The notes below the pieces were generated by a model. It did not search any database, was not told the DNA's origin, and worked only from the letters and a program-made list of their open reading frames with translations. This document shows, in pieces, positions 57,919 through 64,000 of a stretch of DNA of 64,000 bases. A program made the translations under genes and the position numbers. Source of the DNA: Duganella sacchari (GTDB taxonomy: Bacteria; Pseudomonadota; Gammaproteobacteria; Burkholderiales; Burkholderiaceae_D); contig NZ_FRCX01000002.1 of NCBI RefSeq assembly GCF_900143065.1, positions 558,001 to 622,000 on the forward strand, given 5' to 3'. Within the stretch, counting starts at the first letter, position 1. Each line of letters opens with the position of its first letter.

Positions 57919-59796
57919 CTACGTCTTCCCCGGCCGCGCAAACAGCTGCTCGATTTCTTCCAGCGATTTGCCCTTGGTTTCGGGCAGGAAGAAGGCCGAT
58001 GTCACGAAGTACACCACGGTGCAAGCGGTCCAGAACAGGAACATGAGGTGGAAGCCGTAATTGCCGACGATCGGCAGGAAGGCGCCTGCAATCAATGTTC
58101 CCGTGCCCTGGTTAATCAATAGCGCGACGCCCATGCCGACCGAGCGTATCCGTGTCGGCATCAGTTCGGACAGCGCCAGCCACACGCACACCCCAGGCCC
58201 GATCGAGAAGAAAGCGATAAAGCCGCCGATGCACAGCGCCGCCAGCAGGCCGGTCGCGCGGCTGGGTGTCGGGCCGACGCTGGCGCGGACGATCTGCAGC
58301 GGCAGCCGTTCCGCAGCAGGGCCGGCGGCCTGCACCTGTACATGCTGCGCCGCATACACGCGCCGTGCCGCATTCAGCGCGTCACGCGATGCCGGCGGCA
58401 GCGTGGCAATCAGCTGCTGCGCCTGATCTGCAGCCGCGGCTGCACCGCGTCCACTCCAGGCCAGCTGCGCCTGCTCCAGCAACGCACGCTGCGCGGCGGG
58501 CAGCGCCTGCAGCTCCGACCTTGCACGCGCCAGCACCGCCAGCGATGCATCGGTCGGCGTATAGGCTTCCGCGACTTGCTGATGGTCGCCGTATTGATAC
58601 AGGATGCTCAGTTGCACCGCACCCTGGCCAGCCCAGCGCGCATCCGCCAGGTTGAAATCCAGACGGTTGTCCTTGACCAGCGCCGCCACGTCGGCGCGCA
58701 CGTCAACCCGCTGCGACTCAAAGCGGTAGAACAGCACCGCCAGCAGACCTAGCGACACGATAATCCCGCCCGTCCCCAGCTTCAGCAGGAATACCCTGCC
58801 CTTGCGTTCAACCAGTATGATCGCCACCACCGTCATCACTGAATTGAGGATCTTGATAAGCGTGCCATAGCCCGCCGCCGAAACCGGATCGAGTCCGGCT
58901 TTTTGCAAAATGGTCGACATGAACTGCAGCACCGAATTGATGCCCGTCGCCTGGTTGCAGCCGAGGATAATGCAGGCCAGGACGAATGGCAGCACATAAC
59001 GGCGTTCAGTCAGCATCTCCGTCAGCGCCGTAAACGGCGACGTCTTGGGCCGGGCGCGCTCCGCCGCCAGCGCACTGCCGATATCCTCAAATTCCGCCGC
59101 TGCGGCCGGCGGTGGCAGCAGGCGTGCCAGCGCAGCGCGCGCTTTTTCTGCACGCCCATGGCGTATCAGCCAGCGCGGCGACTCCGATACCAGGCAGCAG
59201 CCCAGGAAAAACAGGGCGCCCGGATACATCACCGTCAGGAACATGCTGCGCCACGCATGGTCGGCCGCCGCGACGATGCGCTGCTGGTCGCTGCCTGCCG
59301 CCTGGATTTCCAGCTCCGCGTTGCCCAGATAATGGTTGCCGACGAAAGCCGCCAGCACAATCCCGCCCGTGAGCATGAACTGGAATACCGCCATGCCGCG
59401 CCCACGCTGGGTCGCGGGCAGGCATTCGGCCAGATACAGGGGCACCACCACGGCGATCACGCCACCGCTGGTGCCCTGCAACAGGCGGCCCAGCAACAGC
59501 GGCACAAAGGACTGCGACAGATAAATCACGGCCACGCTGCCGACAAACATCAGCGCGCTCATCACCATCATGGGTTTGCGGCCCAGCCAGTCGGCCAGCG
59601 CGCCGGCCACCACCGAACCCAGAATCGAGCCGCCCAGCACCGCCGCCACCACCAGCGACAACTGGCTTTCCGACAGGCTGGTGGCACGGTTCAAATAAGG
59701 CAGCGCCGGATCAATGATGCCGATATCGATTCCGTACAGCAGGCCGGCAAGGCCGCTGACCACGGCCAGGAATATCTGATAACTCTTTTGCGACAT
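57919..59796 (-). CDS. MFS sugar porter with a ~150-residue periplasmic insert
   Basis: 625 aa, well above the usual 450-500 for the sugar-porter family. Signatures: GYGIDIG-like start LLYGIDIGIIDPALPYL, ADWLGRKPMMVMS, PLYLAECLPATQRGRGMA, SESPRWLIRHGR, GCNQATGINSVLQFMSTI and the C-terminal FFLPETKGKSLEEIE. Between helix 9 (ends about residue 358) and helix 10 (from about 513) sits a polar, Ala/Gln-rich insert predicted to face the periplasm; a smaller insert follows helix 5. It lies 10 bp after the GH20 gene, so it probably imports the released amino sugar. GGAG ribosome site. Confidence 0.9.
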   Translation of the reverse strand: MSQKSYQIFLAVVSGLAGLLYGIDIGIIDPALPYLNRATSLSESQLSLVVAAVLGGSILGSVVAGALADWLGRKPMMVMSALMFVGSVAVIYLSQSFVPLLLGRLLQGTSGGVIAVVVPLYLAECLPATQRGRGMAVFQFMLTGGIVLAAFVGNHYLGNAELEIQAAGSDQQRIVAAADHAWRSMFLTVMYPGALFFLGCCLVSESPRWLIRHGRAEKARAALARLLPPPAAAAEFEDIGSALAAERARPKTSPFTALTEMLTERRYVLPFVLACIILGCNQATGINSVLQFMSTILQKAGLDPVSAAGYGTLIKILNSVMTVVAIILVERKGRVFLLKLGTGGIIVSLGLLAVLFYRFESQRVDVRADVAALVKDNRLDFNLADARWAGQGAVQLSILYQYGDHQQVAEAYTPTDASLAVLARARSELQALPAAQRALLEQAQLAWSGRGAAAAADQAQQLIATLPPASRDALNAARRVYAAQHVQVQAAGPAAERLPLQIVRASVGPTPSRATGLLAALCIGGFIAFFSIGPGVCVWLALSELMPTRIRSVGMGVALLINQGTGTLIAGAFLPIVGNYGFHLMFLFWTACTVVYFVTSAFFLPETKGKSLEEIEQLFARPGKT

Positions 59797-59806
59797 GGCG
59801 CTCCTC

Positions 59807-61504
59807 TCAGCGTGGCCAGCGTGGGCCGTCAGCAGTACGGTAATTGACGTCTTGTACGTCCAGACGCTGCAGCGACGACGGCAGGCGCTGCTGGAAGCCG
59901 CTGTAGTCCTTGCGTGGTTTCGGCGTCCATAACACTTCCGCCATCGCCAGCAGGCGCGGCCAGGCCATGTACTCCACCTCGCGCGGCCCGTTCATGTATT
60001 CGGTCCACAACTGCACCTGGCTGCCCAGCACATGCCCGGCCAGTTCCGGCGGCATGGCCGCAGGCAGCGGGTCGTAGGCATAGATGCGCTCCAGCGTGAT
60101 GACCGCACGCGCTCCCGGCGGTTCGCGGTAGCCCTCTGTGTTGGCCGGGATCTGCGCGTAATCGAGATAGGTTTCGCGCTCGGGCGTCATGACCACATCG
60201 TGCCCGGCGCGGCTGGCGTTAAGGCCACCCTCCTCGCCGCGCCAGCTCATGACCGTCGCCCCCGGCGCCAGGCCGCCTTCCAGAATTTCGTCCCAGCCGA
60301 TCAGGCGGCGGCCATGCTGCGAAAGATAAGCGTCCATCTGACCGATGAACCAGCTTTGCAGCTGATGCAGTGCGGGATGTTCGGCAGGCTTGCCTTGCGC
60401 GTCCTGGTAATGCTGGATGTCTTCCAGCGTGGCCGATGCCGGCACCAGCTTCAGCGTCTTCATGCGCGCCAGCGCCGCAGGAGATTGCGCCCATTCGGTC
60501 TTGGGACACTCGTCGCCGCCGACGTGGATGTACTGGCCGGGGAACAGCGTCAGCACCTCGTCCATCACCTGTTGCAGGAAGCGGATGGTGTTGTCCTCTG
60601 GGCTGAACACTTGCCGGATCACGCCCCATTCACGGCCCACTGCCAGCCGGGTCGCCGGCTGGTTGCCCAGCTCAGGATAGGCGGCAATCGCCGCCAGCGC
60701 GTGGCCCGGCATCTCGATCTCCGGCACCACGGTAATGTGGCGGGCCGCCGCATAAGCCACCACTTCACGGATATCCTCTTGCGTGTAGTAGCCGCCATGC
60801 GGCTGGCCGTCGTAACGCAGGCCCGGTGGATCGCCGGGACGCGGCGTCAGCTGGGTTTCGCTACGCCAGGCGCCCACTTGCGTCAGCAGCGGAAAGCGCT
60901 TGATTTCGATGCGCCAGCCCTGATCGTCCGTCAGATGCCAGTGAAATACGTTCATCTTGTTCTGCGCCAGCAGCTCGATGTGTTTGAGTACAAAACTCTT
61001 GGGCATGAAGTGCCGTGCCGTGTCCAGATGGCTGCCACGCCAGCCAAAGCGCGGCTGATCCTCGATGCGGACGGCAGGCAGCTGCCAGCGGCGCTGTACT
61101 TGCGCCTTGCGGTAGATATCCGCTGGCAGCATCTGGCGCACCGTCTGCACGCCGTAGAACAGGCCCGCCGGTTCTGCCGCGGTGATGGTGACCCCATGCA
61201 CGTCGCTGGCGAGGCGATAGCCCTCTTTGCCCAGCTTGGCCAGTTTCTTGTCCAGTTTAAGCTGGATGACATTGGTCCCGCCAGCCGTCGCCAGAGGCAG
61301 ATCAAAGCCCGTGGCCGGACGCAGATAGTCGCGCAGCATCTGCGCCTCCGGCCGCGCCGCGCCATCCGCAACGATGCGCGTGGCGGAGGTCAGCACAAAC
61401 TCGCCGGCATTGCGCTGCATATGTGCCGGCAGCGGCACGACCTGCTGCGCATATGCTGCCCCCATCATCCCCAGCCAGCATGACACCACAATTTGTAAAC
61501 GCAT
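59807..61504 (-). CDS. Beta-N-acetylhexosaminidase, GH20, exported
   Basis: 565 aa. The signal peptide MRLQIVVSCWLGMMGAAYA is followed by a GH20b N-domain and the catalytic barrel (FGWRGSHLDTARHFMPKSF, MNVFHWHLTDDQGWRIEIKR). The catalytic Asp-Glu pair is in HVGGDECPKTEW (Asp331-Glu332). It removes terminal GlcNAc/GalNAc from chitin oligomers or glycans in the periplasm or outside. ATG 61504 has GAGGTGAG upstream; the longer frame (to 61543) would overlap gspK. It precedes the sugar porter by 10 bp. Confidence 0.95.
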   Translation of the reverse strand: MRLQIVVSCWLGMMGAAYAQQVVPLPAHMQRNAGEFVLTSATRIVADGAARPEAQMLRDYLRPATGFDLPLATAGGTNVIQLKLDKKLAKLGKEGYRLASDVHGVTITAAEPAGLFYGVQTVRQMLPADIYRKAQVQRRWQLPAVRIEDQPRFGWRGSHLDTARHFMPKSFVLKHIELLAQNKMNVFHWHLTDDQGWRIEIKRFPLLTQVGAWRSETQLTPRPGDPPGLRYDGQPHGGYYTQEDIREVVAYAAARHITVVPEIEMPGHALAAIAAYPELGNQPATRLAVGREWGVIRQVFSPEDNTIRFLQQVMDEVLTLFPGQYIHVGGDECPKTEWAQSPAALARMKTLKLVPASATLEDIQHYQDAQGKPAEHPALHQLQSWFIGQMDAYLSQHGRRLIGWDEILEGGLAPGATVMSWRGEEGGLNASRAGHDVVMTPERETYLDYAQIPANTEGYREPPGARAVITLERIYAYDPLPAAMPPELAGHVLGSQVQLWTEYMNGPREVEYMAWPRLLAMAEVLWTPKPRKDYSGFQQRLPSSLQRLDVQDVNYRTADGPRWPR

Positions 61505-61539
61505 ACTCACCTCAAACGTAAAATGAAAACACCGGCCAG

Positions 61540-62460
61540 TCATTCCTCGCGGGACCAGACCAGCTCAATGGCGGCCGCGCTCCCACGCGGCCGGTAAAGC
61601 AATGAAACGGTATTCAGTTCAGCATGCGCCAGCCGGATATTGCCCTCGACCAGAAAATAGTCGCTGCGCAAACCGGCCTGCACGCCATCCAGCACCGAGC
61701 CATCAGGCAGCGCAGCGCGAAATTCCGCCATACTGCGAAAATACGCCTGGCGGCGGCGCTCCGCCAGCTGGCGCGCCTGCGCCAAGGACAGGCGCGTGGC
61801 GGCGGCCAGCAGCTCCGGCGCCGCCGTTTCCAGATTCAGTTCGGCAGGCGCAGGCAGCAGAATGATGAAAGCTGCCAGCGCGGCCAGCACCGGCGGCGTA
61901 TAGCCTGGCACGCTGGATAATTCATCGATACGCTTGAGCGCCACCTGGCGCCTGGTACTGCCCTCACCCGGCTGGCTGGCAGCGATCACCTGCGCAGTGC
62001 GCAAGGCCAGCGCCGGATCAAGCTGCAGACTGGCCAGCAAGCGCTCGTACAGGCGGACTTCCGGCAGGTTCAGCGTGCTGCCGTTGGCCAGGTTGGCGAG
62101 GTTGTAGCGCGACTGCGCATCCACCAGCCGGCTGGTAATGCTGGCCGCCACCGCATCGCCTGGATCACGGTCGAAGTAGCGGTCCAGACGAATTTCGGCG
62201 GGCTGCGTATTCCAGACACCGTCCAGCGTCGTCAGTTCGGGGGAGCGCTGGCCATCGTCACGCAATATCTGCCGGCTCCAGTCCAGGCCCGCGCGTTGCA
62301 CCCACTGCGTCTGCACATGCAGGCGCTGGTTTTCCATCATGCGGACCTGGACCTGCTGATGCCAGAACAGGCTGGCGACCGCGCTCACCGCCAGCGTGGT
62401 AATCAATAACGCAGTAACCATTGCGATGCCGCGCTGACGGCGGCTGCCACCGTGCTGCAT
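61540..62460 (-). CDS. gspK: Type II secretion minor pseudopilin GspK
   Basis: 306 aa. The short prepilin leader RRQRG|IAMVTALLITTLAVSAV lacks Glu at position 5, which is typical of GspK. The periplasmic domain has the family stretch RLVDAQSRYNLANL and ELSSVPGYTPPVLAAL. ATG 62460 overlaps the gspJ stop (TAATG); the longer frame to 62613 reads back into gspJ. It forms the pseudopilus tip with GspI and GspJ. Confidence 0.9.
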   Translation of the reverse strand: MQHGGSRRQRGIAMVTALLITTLAVSAVASLFWHQQVQVRMMENQRLHVQTQWVQRAGLDWSRQILRDDGQRSPELTTLDGVWNTQPAEIRLDRYFDRDPGDAVAASITSRLVDAQSRYNLANLANGSTLNLPEVRLYERLLASLQLDPALALRTAQVIAASQPGEGSTRRQVALKRIDELSSVPGYTPPVLAALAAFIILLPAPAELNLETAAPELLAAATRLSLAQARQLAERRRQAYFRSMAEFRAALPDGSVLDGVQAGLRSDYFLVEGNIRLAHAELNTVSLLYRPRGSAAAIELVWSREE

Positions 62461-63098
62461 TAGCCTGCTCCCAGCATGAACATCCGCACCAGCGGGGCAA
62501 CGCTGCCGGCCGGGTGCAGTATCACCTGCAGACCAGGTACATCCGCCGACGGTGGTCTGACCACGCGCCGGGTACGTATTCTCACGCCACCAGCAGCCGC
62601 GATGGGCTGCCATGCACCGCCGCTCCAGGTTTGCAGCTCCACTGCCGCCACCTGCTGGTCCAGCGCGGCGCCGGCCTGCGGCGCCACACCGGCAATTGCC
62701 GCCTGCCAGGCAGCTCGCAGCTGCTCGATATCACGCGTGGCGGCCGAGGTACTGCGGATCAGCTGAGCGCCGTCGGTGTGATAGACCACCACTTGCATCT
62801 GATCGGCACCGCCGTCAACAACGACACTACGCAGCATCACCAGCCGTCCCGGCGCGGCGGACAGCGTCGGCTGTCCATCCAGCGCCGCGCTTCGTACCAG
62901 CTGCGCGCAGTCAGCCTCCAGCTGGGCAAAGGCCAGCTGGTGTCCGCGCATGGCGTCCAGCTGCGCGTTCAGTGCCATGCGCGAAGCGAGTATGCCGTCC
63001 AGCGCGCGCCACCCCATCACGGTCATCAGCGATAGCACCAGCATCGCGGCCAGCAGCTCGATCAGCGACATGCCGTCTGCGTGGCGCGGGTGACTCAC
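62460..63098 (-). CDS. gspJ: Type II secretion minor pseudopilin GspJ
   Basis: 212 aa. The leader ends HADG|MSLIELLAAMLVLSLMTV, a classic prepilin peptidase site with Glu5. The body matches GspJ (LAFAQLEADCAQLVRSAAL). The GTG start at 63098 overlaps the stop of the propeller gene (GTGA) and gives a short leader; the frame extends to a GTG at 63122. No gspC-I or gspL/M genes lie downstream, which is unusual. Confidence 0.88.
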   Translation of the reverse strand: MSHPRHADGMSLIELLAAMLVLSLMTVMGWRALDGILASRMALNAQLDAMRGHQLAFAQLEADCAQLVRSAALDGQPTLSAAPGRLVMLRSVVVDGGADQMQVVVYHTDGAQLIRSTSAATRDIEQLRAAWQAAIAGVAPQAGAALDQQVAAVELQTWSGGAWQPIAAAGGVRIRTRRVVRPPSADVPGLQVILHPAGSVAPLVRMFMLGAG

Positions 63099-63997
63099 TG
63101 GCGGCCTTGTATGCGCTGCCACTCCAGGCCGGGACGGTCAACCCGGAATTGCAGTAGCCGCTGGTGTTCGACCTCGGTCACATACACCGTGCGGCCATCC
63201 GGACCGCCGAAACACAGATTGCTGGGCCGCGCGCCGGGCAGACGGATTTCCTGCAGCAGCACGCCGCCCGGTGACAGCTTGGCGATCGTGCCCTTGCCAA
63301 AGCGGCTCACATACAGATTGCCGTCCACATCGACGCGCATGCCATCCATGCCAAAGTCCTCAAAGCGGTGCAGCAAGCGCTTGTCCGTCAATGCGCCACC
63401 CGCCCCCACCGTGAAGGCCCAGATCAGCTTTTGCACGCTCTCGTTCACGTACAGCGTGCGGCCGTCGGGGCTCAGATCAATGCCATTGGTGGTGCCCATG
63501 CCATCCGCCGCCAGGCTGACCTTGCCGTCCGTGTCGATGCGCCACACGCGGCCAGTGTTATGTTCCCAGTCAGGATCGCTGGCATACAGCACGCCGTCCG
63601 CAGTCATCGCCAGATCGTTTGGCTGCGTCATCTTCGCCTCATGGGCGTACAGCTGTGGCAGGCTGGAACCCGGGGCGATGCGAAACACATTGTGCCCAAC
63701 GTAGTCGGCCACATACAGCGCTCCCTGGCGGTCAAACCGCAGGCCGTTCGGCACGGAGGCGCCGGGCAACTGCGCAAACACGCGCCCGGCGCCTTGCGGC
63801 GTGACGATGCCGATGGTCTGCTGGCGGCCAAAATTGACCGCGTAGATATTGCCTGCCGCGTCCACCGCCGGGCCTTCTATCCCGGCGGTAAAACTGCGCT
63901 CGGCTGTCAGCGCAGTCGCGACATACAACTCCTCGGCCATCGAAGGCGCGCTCCAGTTCAATCCTGCCGACAGCAAAACCACCATCATGCACCGCAT
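63095..63997 (-). CDS. Exported SMP-30/gluconolactonase-like beta-propeller
   Basis: 300 aa with a signal peptide (MMVVLLSAGLNWSAPSMA|EE). Repeated propeller blades are visible: GPAVDAAGNIYAVNFG, NGLRFDRQGALYVADY, NDLAMTADGVLYASDP, NGIDLSPDGRTLYVNES and DGMRVDVDGNLYVSRFG. Such proteins are lactonases or sugar-acid binding enzymes. The metal-binding Asn/Asp pattern of SMP-30 is present (TNGIDLSPD). The start lies 3 bp from the window end, so an upstream start cannot be excluded. It is coupled to gspJ. Confidence 0.85.
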   Translation of the reverse strand: MRCMMVVLLSAGLNWSAPSMAEELYVATALTAERSFTAGIEGPAVDAAGNIYAVNFGRQQTIGIVTPQGAGRVFAQLPGASVPNGLRFDRQGALYVADYVGHNVFRIAPGSSLPQLYAHEAKMTQPNDLAMTADGVLYASDPDWEHNTGRVWRIDTDGKVSLAADGMGTTNGIDLSPDGRTLYVNESVQKLIWAFTVGAGGALTDKRLLHRFEDFGMDGMRVDVDGNLYVSRFGKGTIAKLSPGGVLLQEIRLPGARPSNLCFGGPDGRTVYVTEVEHQRLLQFRVDRPGLEWQRIQGRQ

Positions 63998-64000
63998 GCA

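Overview
The window is high-GC DNA with tightly packed, often overlapping genes. It looks like a chromosomal segment of a betaproteobacterium, most likely Burkholderiales/Oxalobacteraceae (Janthinobacterium/Duganella/Massilia type). That guess rests on gene content and family resemblance (AcnB, a mixed NRPS-PKS siderophore locus, type II secretion pseudopilins, chitin-type hexosaminidase), not on a marker gene. No rRNA, tRNA, insertion sequence, phage gene or CRISPR array was seen.

Layout. (1) 1-5514: the end of an RND drug-efflux operon (permease, outer-membrane channel) running into an AdeRS-like two-component system. (2) 5614-8489: a globin-PAS-GGDEF-EAL c-di-GMP enzyme coupled to a PKHD-type Fe(II)/2-oxoglutarate hydroxylase. 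(3) 8624-12179: an F420-type NADP oxidoreductase, then a MocR regulator divergent from a Bcr/CflA-type MFS exporter. (4) 12169-49290: a complete siderophore locus of about 37 kb. (5) 49555-57916: aconitase B, then DUF2252, catalase-like, unknown and Dyp-peroxidase genes, and two small envelope genes. (6) 57919-63997: a minus-strand run of SMP-30-like propeller, GspJ, GspK, GH20 hexosaminidase and an MFS sugar porter with an unusual insert.

The siderophore locus is the core of the window. A Fur-box-covered promoter drives an ECF sigma factor (PvdS/OrbS type), followed by an orphan 68-residue FecR N-terminal (DUF4880) stub. Seven promoters sharing a TAAAT-like -35, exactly 16 nt and a CGTC -10 stand in front of every siderophore transcription unit: mbtH plus the three megasynthase genes, the acylase/ABC/thioesterase operon, the ornithine hydroxylase, the TonB receptor, the formyltransferase, the esterase/acetyltransferase pair, and fhuF. 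No such site was found for the phosphopantetheinyl transferase or the MFS gene.

The assembly line reads: fatty acyl-AMP ligase-T-C-A-T / KS-AT-KR-ACP-C-A(Ser)-T / C-A(Ser)-T-C(dual)-A-T-C-A(N5-acyl-N5-hydroxyornithine)-T-TE. My reading of the A-domain pockets predicts acyl-X-[C2 ketide, beta-hydroxy]-Ser-D-Ser-X-(hydroxamate ornithine), where X is a residue with pocket DVWNIGLIHK (Thr-like). N5-hydroxylase, N5-formyltransferase and N5-acyltransferase are all encoded. A PvdE-like exporter and a PvdQ-like acylase suggest a pyoverdine-style path: acylated precursor, export to the periplasm, then possible removal of the acyl chain. Uptake would use the TonB receptor, with iron release by the FhuF reductase. 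No inner-membrane ferri-siderophore importer is evident in the window.
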